The position numbers and the translations under genes were made by a program. From JAAYZQ01 sp034428935 (lineage in GTDB: Bacteria > Chloroflexota > Anaerolineae > JAAYZQ01), in the NCBI GenBank assembly GCA_034428935.1, contig DAOUHB010000019.1:1-13863 (forward strand): a DNA stretch of 13,863 nt, in the 5' to 3' direction. The notes below the pieces were generated by a model. It saw only the letters and a program-made list of their open reading frames with translations. It searched no databases and had not been told where the DNA came from. Each line of letters begins with the position of its first letter. Position 1 is the stretch's first letter. Of the stretch, positions 1 to 5,662 are shown one piece after another.

Positions 1-1
1 G

Positions 2-631
2 ACCCCGGTGCCCACCGACACGCCGGCCCCCGAGCCGACGGCGACCGAGACACCGGTGCCGGAGCCAACGGATACGGCGACGACCGCGCCGCCCACCAAC
101 ACGCCCAAGCCGGCCAACACGCAGCCCCCGCCCAAGCCCACCAATACGCCGGCCCCCACCAAGCCGCCGGCGCCCAAGTGGTCCTGGTCGGCGCGCCTCG
201 TCGGCCCTGGCGAGGATGGCCAGAACTGCGGAGTGGGCAACCTCCAGATCCGCGTCACCGTCGTGGATGCCAACGGCGCTCAAATTGGCGGCGTTTGGAT
301 CTATGACAAGTATTCGGGACAGTACCAGGTGACCGGCAACGTGGGCTCGCCGGACTTTGGGCCGGGCGAGACCAAGTTCGAGTATGGCATCGGCGGAGGG
401 GGAAGCCTGTGCGTCGCCGAGGGCCAGGGCGGCGGCTGTGTTACCGGCTTCACACGCGATATGCCGGTCTATTTCCTGCCGCCCGTCGAAGACCTCCACG
501 CTTCGGGGTATTGTAACGCCTGTTGTGAGGCGGGCTCGAGTGTGGACAGGTGTCGCGAGATCATTCCTCAGTGCTTCCCGACCGGGGCTGAGCACTTTTC
601 CTGGCGCGTCGTCTTCAAACGTAATTTCTGA
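2..631 (+). CDS. Partial surface protein with Pro/Thr stalk and Cys-rich C-terminal domain
   Basis: The reading frame is open from base 2, so the start lies outside the window; the in-frame GTG at 8 sits within the repeat stalk and is not a credible start. The visible 209 residues begin with about 58 residues of low-complexity Pro/Thr/Ala/Glu sequence (TPAPEPTATETP type), an extended wall-spanning or surface stalk. A beta-rich domain of about 150 residues follows, from WSWSARLVG to the final WRVVFKRNF. Its core, VTVVDANGAQIGGVWIYD, resembles the Ig-like or carboxypeptidase-regulatory-like fold. At least eight cysteines in the second half suggest disulphides and an extracellular location. The same stalk-plus-domain plan occurs in the next two genes. 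The stop overlaps the next ATG by one base (TGATG), which implies cotranscription and translational coupling. The function is unknown, and the N-terminal part, probably a signal or membrane anchor, is not visible. Confidence 0.85.
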   Translation, partial: TPVPTDTPAPEPTATETPVPEPTDTATTAPPTNTPKPANTQPPPKPTNTPAPTKPPAPKWSWSARLVGPGEDGQNCGVGNLQIRVTVVDANGAQIGGVWIYDKYSGQYQVTGNVGSPDFGPGETKFEYGIGGGGSLCVAEGQGGGCVTGFTRDMPVYFLPPVEDLHASGYCNACCEAGSSVDRCREIIPQCFPTGAEHFSWRVVFKRNF

Positions 632-1425
632 TGAGGCGTTGGCTTCCAGCCCTCCTGCTCCTGGCCGTTGCGGCCGGAGTGGCAGGAGGGCTGTTCTACA
701 CCTGGGTCCTGGACCCGGTCGAGATCTATGACACGACGCCCGGCGCCCTTCGCGTGAGCCAGAAGCTGCTCTACCTGGCCCTCGTGGGCGACCTGTATGC
801 CTTCGAGGGCGACCTGGACCGCGCCGGGGCACGCCTGGCGAACCTGGGCCTGGAGCCCGACGGGACCGTCCTCGCCGGCCTCCTTGAGCAGTATCTCGAC
901 GCCGGCGGCCGGCCGGAAGACGTGCGCAACCTATCGCGCCTTGCCGAGGCCCTGGGCGCCAGCGGGGGCGTGCTGGCCGTTTTCGCCGGCCCCTCGCCCG
1001 CACCCAGCCTGGCGCCTACCTCCGGCCCCGACGGTGCCGGCCCCGGCTCCACCCCTACCCCCCTGCCCACTGCCACGCCGGCGCCCACCTTCCTCCTGGC
1101 CGAACAGGTCGAGCTGTGCGCTGCCGCAGGGCAACCGGGCCGCATCGCCGTCCGGGTGCGCGACGCCAGTGGCCAGGAGATGCCCGGTGTCCAGGTGTTG
1201 GTGTCGTGGACGAGCGGCCAGGATCGGTTCTGGACGGGCCTGCGCCCGGAGCAGGGGCCCGGCTATGCAGACTTTCAGATGGCGCCGGGCACCGGTTACG
1301 ACGTTTCGTTGGCTGCTTATCCCAGCGAGGTTGCCCGGGGACTGGCCTCGGCCTTAACGCCCGGCCTGTGCGGGGAAGGGGCGGGCGCCGTGGACTGGCG
1401 GTTGGTGTTTCAGCAGGCGCCTTGA
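631..1425 (+). CDS. Membrane-anchored protein: N-terminal TM, helical domain, Pro/Thr stalk, C-terminal beta domain
   Basis: The protein has 264 residues. MRRW followed by a hydrophobic helix (about residues 5-25) gives a signal anchor with the rest outside. Residues 26-115 are predicted helical (DPVEIYDTTPGALR, then LVGDLYAFEGDLDRAGARLANLG), a TPR-like pattern that I associate with uncharacterised Chloroflexota membrane proteins; that link is from memory. Residues 121-153 form a Pro/Ser/Thr stalk. Residues 154-264 form a beta-rich domain (IAVRVRDASGQEMPGVQVLV, then YADFQMAPGTGYDVSLAAY) that ends in WRLVFQQAP. This ending matches the C-termini of the genes on either side. Cys163 and Cys247 could form a disulphide. 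The ATG overlaps the previous stop (TGATG), so the start is well fixed and the pair is probably translationally coupled. No enzymatic motif is visible. A structural or ligand-binding surface role is the most that can be inferred. Confidence 0.85.
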   Translation: MRRWLPALLLLAVAAGVAGGLFYTWVLDPVEIYDTTPGALRVSQKLLYLALVGDLYAFEGDLDRAGARLANLGLEPDGTVLAGLLEQYLDAGGRPEDVRNLSRLAEALGASGGVLAVFAGPSPAPSLAPTSGPDGAGPGSTPTPLPTATPAPTFLLAEQVELCAAAGQPGRIAVRVRDASGQEMPGVQVLVSWTSGQDRFWTGLRPEQGPGYADFQMAPGTGYDVSLAAYPSEVARGLASALTPGLCGEGAGAVDWRLVFQQAP

Positions 1426-1442
1426 GGGCGCCTTGACGTTTT
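1415..1442 (+). terminator. Possible weak terminator hairpin with 10-bp direct repeat at the stop codon
   Basis: GGCGCCTTGA occurs twice, at 1416-1425 and 1427-1436, across the stop codon of the preceding gene. Because GGCGCC is self-complementary, AGGCGCC (1415-1421) can pair with GGCGCCT (1427-1433) around a TTGAG loop, followed by TGACGTTTT. The stem is only 7 bp and the T-run is interrupted and offset. It may end the two-gene unit before the promoter at 1493, or it may simply be a slippage duplication. Confidence 0.35.
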
Positions 1443-1492
1443 CGGCATGTAGTAGACGGTAAAATTCGGTGAGCATTCGTCGCACGGCAGAT

Positions 1493-1520
1493 TTGACACT
1501 TGGTCAGCCTTTGGTATAAT
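1493..1520 (+). promoter_or_regulatory. Consensus sigma-70 promoter with extended -10
   Basis: TTGACA at 1493-1498 and TATAAT at 1515-1520 are both perfect hexamers, separated by 16 bp. TG at 1512-1513, one base before the -10, adds an extended -10 element. Transcription should start near 1527. This leaves a leader of about 24 bases before the TTG start at 1551 and rules out the upstream in-frame TTG at 1500 as a start. Confidence 0.88.
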
Positions 1521-1533
1521 GGCGGGTGCTCGC

Positions 1534-1543
1534 GAGGAGGTGA
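1534..1543 (+). promoter_or_regulatory. Full-length Shine-Dalgarno that fixes a TTG start
   Basis: GAGGAGGTGA contains AGGAGGTGA, a nine-base complement to the usual 16S rRNA 3' end. It lies 7 bases before TTG at 1551. This is the strongest ribosome-binding site seen in the window, and it compensates for a weak TTG start codon. Confidence 0.85.
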
Positions 1544-1550
1544 CAAACAC

Positions 1551-4367
1551 TTGAAACTGCGTTACGTAGGAAATGCACCGTTCTTCTCTGCCCTATCAGA
1601 GCAGGAACAGGAGCGCGTTTCCGAGCGGATGCACCTGGAGCATCGCCGCAGCGGTGAAACTCTATTCCGCAAAGGCGATACCAGCAGCGCACTCTACCTG
1701 ATCAAGTCGGGGTGGGTGCGGCTTTTGGCCAATGGGGGCCTGGCCCTGGCAAATCAGGGCCCGGGAAGCCTGGTAGGCGAATCCGATCTCTTTCTCGACA
1801 GTCCTCGTTCTCTCACCGCCGTCATGGCAAGCGACGCCGAGTTGTGGGCCCTGAGCCGCGAGGACCTGGTCGAGCTAATCACAGAAAGCCCGGCCACCGG
1901 ACTCGCGCTTTCGCTGGCGCTGGGCTCACGGCTTGCCCTCTTTGACCGTTACCTGCTGGAAAACCGCTTGAAACCGCTCCCCTTCCTATCCGGACTCGAG
2001 GATGACAGCCTGCTGGCCCTTGCGGCGCGGCTGGTCCCCCAGGAAAAGAAGGAAGGCGAGTTTGTCGTAGAAGGTGGCCAGGAGCCGCAAGGGCTCTACG
2101 TCCTCGAATCCGGGCAGATACACCTGCTCAGCAGCGAGGAGGGAGGCGACTTTTCGGAGCTTGGCCCCGGCGAATCCTTTGGCGAGATGGCCGTTCTGAC
2201 CGGCAAACCCCACGCTCGCTCGGCACAAGCAGCCACCGACGTCGTGCTCTGGTGCCTGCCCGCTGACGAGTTCGAGGCCCTTGGCGATGAGCGACCCGAG
2301 ATCCGCCTTGCCCTCAGCCGCAGCTTGCGCGAGCCTTTGCGGTCCGAAGATCAGGACCTGGCTGTGGGAAGGCTGACTGCCATGCCGCTCTTTGCCGGCC
2401 TGCCGGAAGAAGCCCTGTGGGCCGTTTCCAGCCGCCTGCTCCTCCAGCACGTGCCCGCCGGCCAGTACGTCTTTAGCCAGGGTGCTGCGGGCGACGCCCT
2501 CTACCTGGTGGACAGCGGCAAGGTCGAAATCGTCACCGGCACCGGCCTGGCCCAGACCGTGTTGGCCCGCCTGGGGCCCGACGAGTTCTTTGGTGAGATG
2601 GCCCTGCTCACGGGCAAGCCGCGCTCCAGCAGCGCCCGAACTGCGGCCCACAGCAACCTCTGGGTCCTCTATCGGTCCGACTTTGACGACCTGGTCAACC
2701 GCTATCCCGCCATCAGCCTGGCCCTCAGCAAGGCCCTGAGCGAGCGACTGTCGACCATGGATCGGCGCTTTACCGAGAGCCATCTGCGCGGGCTCAAGCT
2801 CCTGGCCGGCCTGTCGGCCAGCCAACTGGAGGACGTGAGCGGCCGCCTGAAGGCCGCCCGCTACCGCCAGGGAGAGGCCATCGTGCGCGAAGGCGAGCCC
2901 GGCGAGGAGATGTATTTCCTGGAATCGGGCCGGGTGCAGGTGGTCCGCAACCACGGGGCGGAAGCCATCGTCCTGGACGAGCTGGGTGCCGGCGATCTTT
3001 TTGGCGAAATGGCACTCCTCACCGGCAACCCCCGCTCCGCGACGGTCACTGCCATGAGCGAGGTGAACGTCTGGGTCCTGGGCCGGTCGGACTTTGACGA
3101 CCTGGTGACGGCCTATCCTCACCTGGCTTTGGCCCTCAGCCGCTTGCTCAGCGAGCGCCTGCGGGCCACCGATGCCCGCTTCTTGCAGCGGCCCGTGCCG
3201 TCCGCCGCGGCGGCCCCAGCCCAGCGGCGAACAGCCCCGGCGCGGCCCGCGCCTGTTGCCCAGCGGCAGGCGGCCGAGACGATCGCCGCCCCGGCGACGC
3301 GGCCGGCAGCCAGGCCCAGGCCCGCTGCGAGGCCCCGGCCGGAGCGCAAGGCCAGGGCAGAGGGCAAGGGGATCGCCGCCGAGGTCAGCGAGGCCTTTAA
3401 CGGCATCGTCACCTGGTTCGGAGAGCTAAGCCCGGCGGCCAAGGTCCGGCTGCTGGTCGTGACCATGCTCCTGGCCTGGCTGGCGTGCATTGCCGCCCCT
3501 GCCCTGGTGCTGTCAACGCTGGCGGCCGATAACGTAACCAATCTGCAAGGCGCCATCGCCTTTGTGCAAACGGCGACGCCGGTGGTCGAGGTCGTCTCCC
3601 CGGAGGCACTTGAGGCCGAGCCGGTCTTGTTGGAGGCGCCCATGGAGGCGGCTTCGCTGACCGAGGCTGTGATGGCCGAAGAGCCGCTGGCCGCCGCTGC
3701 CGAGATGCGCGCGGCCGGAATTGCCCTGGAGGGCGCAGACGAGCCACCCGCGCAGCAGCCCGAGGAGGCAGCGACAGCCACGCCATGGATCGTCGTCGTC
3801 ACCAATACGCCGCCGCCGCCCACGGAGACGCCGGTGCCCACCGATACCCCGCTACCGCCCACCGCCGCTCCGACCCGCAGCGCTGCCGTTGCCGCTGCGC
3901 CCCGTGCAGCGAACACGCCCACGCCGGCGGTCGCGGCCGACAGGCCCCAGCCTGCCCGGGATCTCGACCCCCGCCTCGGGGCTCTCAACGTCCAGGTTCA
4001 GCCCGCGGGTGTACAGCCGGGCCAGAGCTACTGGCGGCTGGTCGCCGCCCGCTGGGAGGATGAAGGCCAGTCTGGCGGGCGCCACTCTATCTTTGTCAAC
4101 GTCCTGGACGAGAACGGCAACCGTGTGGTGGGCCAGCCCGTGGAGATCCGCTGGGGAAGTGGCAGCGTGTCCCTCCCCACGGAGGACAAGCCATTGCACG
4201 AACCGGCCATGAACTTTCCGATGTACAATACCCTGGGCTCCTACGCCGTGAGCGTCGCCGGGCTGCCGAGTGATACGGTGGTCGGCATGGGACTGGGCAG
4301 CATTCAGCAGCCCGCCTTTACCATCCATACCTGCTTCTACCTGACGTTCCAGCGGACGACGCGCTAA
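1551..4367 (+). CDS. Four-domain cyclic-nucleotide-binding transmembrane protein with extracellular stalk and beta domain
   Basis: The protein has 938 residues from TTG 1551, which is chosen because of the Shine-Dalgarno and promoter. Four tandem cNMP-binding domains lie at about 10-130, 144-260, 279-400 and 417-535, each with the phosphate-cassette region (GE at 76-77; FGEM near 210, 347 and 484). Only the fourth is close to canonical (FGEMALLTGNPRSATVTA). A basic Ala/Pro/Arg linker (about 545-610) precedes one hydrophobic helix (about 634-657). The positive-inside rule therefore places the cNMP domains in the cytoplasm. Outside lie an acidic Ala/Glu region, a Pro/Thr stalk (about 749-800, WIVVVTNTPPPPTETP) and a beta-rich domain (about 828-938) ending FYLTFQRTTR. 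There is no helix-turn-helix, kinase, cyclase or channel pore. It may couple intracellular nucleotide levels to a surface domain, but that is inference. It is monocistronic, between the promoter at 1493 and the terminator at 4390. Confidence 0.9.
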   Translation: MKLRYVGNAPFFSALSEQEQERVSERMHLEHRRSGETLFRKGDTSSALYLIKSGWVRLLANGGLALANQGPGSLVGESDLFLDSPRSLTAVMASDAELWALSREDLVELITESPATGLALSLALGSRLALFDRYLLENRLKPLPFLSGLEDDSLLALAARLVPQEKKEGEFVVEGGQEPQGLYVLESGQIHLLSSEEGGDFSELGPGESFGEMAVLTGKPHARSAQAATDVVLWCLPADEFEALGDERPEIRLALSRSLREPLRSEDQDLAVGRLTAMPLFAGLPEEALWAVSSRLLLQHVPAGQYVFSQGAAGDALYLVDSGKVEIVTGTGLAQTVLARLGPDEFFGEMALLTGKPRSSSARTAAHSNLWVLYRSDFDDLVNRYPAISLALSKALSERLSTMDRRFTESHLRGLKLLAGLSASQLEDVSGRLKAARYRQGEAIVREGEPGEEMYFLESGRVQVVRNHGAEAIVLDELGAGDLFGEMALLTGNPRSATVTAMSEVNVWVLGRSDFDDLVTAYPHLALALSRLLSERLRATDARFLQRPVPSAAAAPAQRRTAPARPAPVAQRQAAETIAAPATRPAARPRPAARPRPERKARAEGKGIAAEVSEAFNGIVTWFGELSPAAKVRLLVVTMLLAWLACIAAPALVLSTLAADNVTNLQGAIAFVQTATPVVEVVSPEALEAEPVLLEAPMEAASLTEAVMAEEPLAAAAEMRAAGIALEGADEPPAQQPEEAATATPWIVVVTNTPPPPTETPVPTDTPLPPTAAPTRSAAVAAAPRAANTPTPAVAADRPQPARDLDPRLGALNVQVQPAGVQPGQSYWRLVAARWEDEGQSGGRHSIFVNVLDENGNRVVGQPVEIRWGSGSVSLPTEDKPLHEPAMNFPMYNTLGSYAVSVAGLPSDTVVGMGLGSIQQPAFTIHTCFYLTFQRTTR
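1578..3155 (+). repeat. Four tandem cNMP-binding domain repeats inside the preceding gene
   Basis: Each unit of roughly 120 codons starts with a PFF/PFL/PLF or LLAGL motif. It then has a beta-roll with GxxxYxxxSGxV, a phosphate-cassette region and a closing helix. Units 3 and 4 are the most alike: both carry RSDFDDLV followed by YP, LALS and LSERL, and the DNA across that stretch is also visibly similar. This points to a later duplication or gene conversion between these two units. Boundaries are approximate. Confidence 0.8.
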
Positions 4368-4389
4368 GAGCCAGTTTTTCACCTTTCAG

Positions 4390-4422
4390 AGACCCGCCTT
4401 CCCAGCGAAGGCGGGTCTTTTT
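4390..4422 (+). terminator. Rho-independent terminator
   Basis: AGACCCGCCTT (4390-4400) pairs perfectly with AAGGCGGGTCT (4408-4418) around a 7-base loop, and a T5 run at 4418-4422 follows. It begins 22 bases after the stop of the cNMP-binding gene and isolates that gene from the phasin unit. Confidence 0.92.
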
Positions 4423-4429
4423 GCTTCTC

Positions 4430-4554
4430 CAACCTGACCTGGAGGTAGAGTAATGGATGCAGTCCGGCGTTGAGCGTTCGGCAGGTTGAAAGAAGGACCG
4501 AACGCTTGAGCGTGCAAGGAGGGGGTGGCCACCCTGCAGGAGGCCGCCCCCTCC
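4430..4554 (+). other. Structured intergenic segment of unknown role
   Basis: This segment lies between the terminator and the next promoter, in a 309-base region with no recognised gene. It has three pairings. CAACCTG (4430-4436) pairs with CAGGTTG (4482-4488). GCGTTCGG (4474-4481) pairs with CCGAACGC (4498-4505). A 13-bp GC stem, 4518-4530 with 4542-4554, has one G-T wobble. The first pairing uses the loop of the second, so together they would form a pseudoknot. GGAGG at 4441-4445 lies 7 bases before an ATG at 4453 that opens a six-codon frame, MDAVRR, ending at 4473. No convincing promoter was found for a small RNA. It could be a decayed gene, an RNA, or chance. Confidence 0.3.
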
Positions 4555-4588
4555 ACTTTCACCAGCGCAAGCTCGATCCGTTTTCCCC

Positions 4589-4617
4589 TTGACAGGACAG
4601 CGGTGGGGTGCTATAAT
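4589..4617 (+). promoter_or_regulatory. Consensus sigma-70 promoter for the phasin/PhaR unit
   Basis: TTGACA at 4589-4594 and TATAAT at 4612-4617 are perfect hexamers with the optimal 17-bp spacer. The predicted transcription start is near 4624, giving a leader of about 53 bases before ATG 4677. Such a strong promoter fits an abundant granule-coat protein and would need a repressor for control. Confidence 0.9.
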
Positions 4618-4620
4618 CAT

Positions 4621-4641
4621 TTATGATGCAATGCGTCATAA
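4621..4641 (+). promoter_or_regulatory. Near-perfect dyad over the transcription start; candidate operator
   Basis: Twenty-one bases are symmetric at 9 of 10 paired positions: TTATGA (4621-4626) with TCATAA (4636-4641), and GCA (4628-4630) with TGC (4632-4634). The one mismatch is T4627/G4635, a wobble in RNA. The dyad runs from about -3 to +18 of the predicted transcript, a classical repressor position. Its centre, TGCAATGCG, resembles the TGC-N3-GCA pattern reported for PhaR of Paracoccus. The second gene of the unit carries a PhaR-type domain, so autoregulation is a reasonable inference. It could instead act as a 5'-end RNA stem. Confidence 0.55.
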
Positions 4642-4658
4642 GCCGGCCCCTGGCCGGC
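4642..4658 (+). other. Leader stem-loop before the phasin ribosome-binding site
   Basis: GCCGGCC (4642-4648) pairs perfectly with GGCCGGC (4652-4658) around a CCT loop, directly after the dyad and 7 bases before the GGAGGTG Shine-Dalgarno (4666-4672). The predicted leader is thus two abutting stem-loops followed by an exposed ribosome-binding site, which may stabilise the mRNA. Confidence 0.5.
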
Positions 4659-4676
4659 AAAACCTGGAGGTGTACC

Positions 4677-5063
4677 ATGGCAAAGGTCAAGGTGAGCGTG
4701 CAGGACCCGGCCGTCGAGCCGGCTGACGAGCGCCGCGGCTCGCTTCTCGAGGCCACCCGGCGCATGATGCTGGCCAGCATCGGCGCGGTGGCCCTGGCCC
4801 AGGAGGAGATGGAAACTTTTGTCGACCGCCTGGTGGAGCGCGGCCAGATCGCGGAGCAGGATGGCAAGCGCCTGGTCCGGGACATGATGGAGCGCCGCCG
4901 CGACCAGACCCAGCGCGCCGAAGAGGAGCTGGAGCGCCGCATGGAATCCATGCTGTCGCGCATGAACGTGCCGAGCAAGAGCGACATCGACAGCCTGAGC
5001 GCCAAGATCAGCGAGCTCAGCCGCAAGGTCGACGAGTTGAAGAGGACCGGGCCGGGCGCGTAG
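4677..5063 (+). CDS. Phasin-like polyhydroxyalkanoate granule-associated protein
   Basis: The protein has 128 residues and starts at ATG 4677 behind GGAGGTG; an in-frame ATG at 4623 lies at the predicted transcription start and lacks a ribosome-binding site. After a polar N-terminus (1-20), an amphipathic helix (about 22-55, TRRMMLASIGAVALAQEEME) leads to LVERGQIAEQDGKRL (52-66). A charged coiled-coil region (about 66-95) follows, and then a VPSKSDIDSLSAKISEL helix (98-121). This order matches phasins of the PhaF/PhaI (PF05597-like) family, which coat storage granules and interact with the PHA synthesis machinery. There is no signal peptide or membrane segment, so it is cytoplasmic. The next gene encodes a PhaR-type regulator that shares its C-terminal motifs. 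Without a phaC gene nearby, a PHA role rests on family resemblance. A general coiled-coil or stress role is possible. Confidence 0.78.
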   Translation: MAKVKVSVQDPAVEPADERRGSLLEATRRMMLASIGAVALAQEEMETFVDRLVERGQIAEQDGKRLVRDMMERRRDQTQRAEEELERRMESMLSRMNVPSKSDIDSLSAKISELSRKVDELKRTGPGA

Positions 5064-5091
5064 CGGGACCTGACGGTCGCAGGCCAGGGCC

Positions 5092-5652
5092 ATGCCCCTG
5101 ATCAAGCGCTACCCGAACCGCAAGCTGTACGACACCAAGGCCCGGCGCTACGTCACGCTGGAGGAGGTCGCCGCCCTGATTCGCGACGGCCACGACGTGG
5201 CCGTCGTGGACCATGCCACCGACGAGGACCTCACCGCCGTGACCCTCGCCCAGATCCTGCTGGGCGAAGAAAAGCGCCGCGGTTACCTGCCCCAGTCCCT
5301 GCTGGCCGGCCTGGTCCGTGCGGGTGGACAGACCCTTTCGACGCTTCGCCGGGCCCTGGACGCACCCCTGGGCCTGGCGCGGCAGGTGGACGAGGAGATC
5401 GAGCGGCGGCTGGCGGCCCTGGTGCAGCGCGGTGAGCTGACGGCGGAGGAGGGGACTCGCCTGGCGGCGAAACTGGCGGACGTGCCGCTGCCCACCGGGC
5501 CTCGTCTGGAAGAGGACCGGGTGCGCGCTTTTCTCGAGTCCCGGGGCCTGCCCGGCCGGGACGAGGTCCAGGCGATGCTGGCCCGGCTGGACGAGTTGTC
5601 GGCCAGCCTCGACGAGATCCTGGCTCGCTCCCGTGAGGAGGGCGAGCCCTAG
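5092..5652 (+). CDS. phaR: PhaR-type PHA accumulation regulator with phasin-like C-terminal half
   Basis: The protein has 186 residues. Residues 3-62 match the PhaR DNA-binding N-terminal domain (PHB_acc_N type): LIKRYPNRKLYDTKARRYVT, then VVDHATDEDLTAVTLAQILL. PhaR proteins repress phasin and PHA genes and are released when they bind nascent polymer. The C-terminal half differs from what I expect of classical PhaR. Residues 93-178 instead resemble the neighbouring phasin: LVQRGELTAEEGTRL (110-124) parallels LVERGQIAEQDGKRL, and LPGRDEVQAMLARLDEL (153-169) parallels the phasin VPSKSDIDSL helix. It lies 28 bases downstream of the phasin with only a weak AGG ribosome-binding site, so cotranscription and lower expression are likely. 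The dyad at 4621 is a candidate target. The gene ends 10 bases from the convergent YfhO-like stop. The PhaR domain is clear; its role in this organism is inferred. Confidence 0.85.
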   Translation: MPLIKRYPNRKLYDTKARRYVTLEEVAALIRDGHDVAVVDHATDEDLTAVTLAQILLGEEKRRGYLPQSLLAGLVRAGGQTLSTLRRALDAPLGLARQVDEEIERRLAALVQRGELTAEEGTRLAAKLADVPLPTGPRLEEDRVRAFLESRGLPGRDEVQAMLARLDELSASLDEILARSREEGEP

Positions 5653-5662
5653 GGCGCCGCGC

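Noticed and set aside
1468..1486. Possible CRP-type operator (GTGA, 7 bases, TCGC) before the cNMP gene promoter
   Set aside because: Spacing and half-sites deviate from TGTGA-N6-TCACA and the symmetry is poor.
1500..1550. Upstream TTG start for the cNMP-binding protein (17 extra residues)
   Set aside because: It lies between the -35 and -10 hexamers, so it would not be in the mRNA; the Shine-Dalgarno at 1534-1543 points to TTG 1551.
1986..3122. 378-residue minus-strand open frame within the cNMP-binding gene
   Set aside because: It is an antisense shadow of the repeated cNMP domains, with no motif and no ribosome-binding site considered credible.
4623..4676. ATG at 4623 as the phasin start
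   Set aside because: It falls at or before the predicted transcription start, inside the dyad, without a Shine-Dalgarno; ATG 4677 has GGAGGTG.
5646..5655. GCCCTAGGGC palindrome at the stop codon of the PhaR-type gene, considered as a terminator
   Set aside because: It is a perfect 10-bp palindrome with no loop and no T-run on either strand, so it cannot act as an intrinsic terminator.
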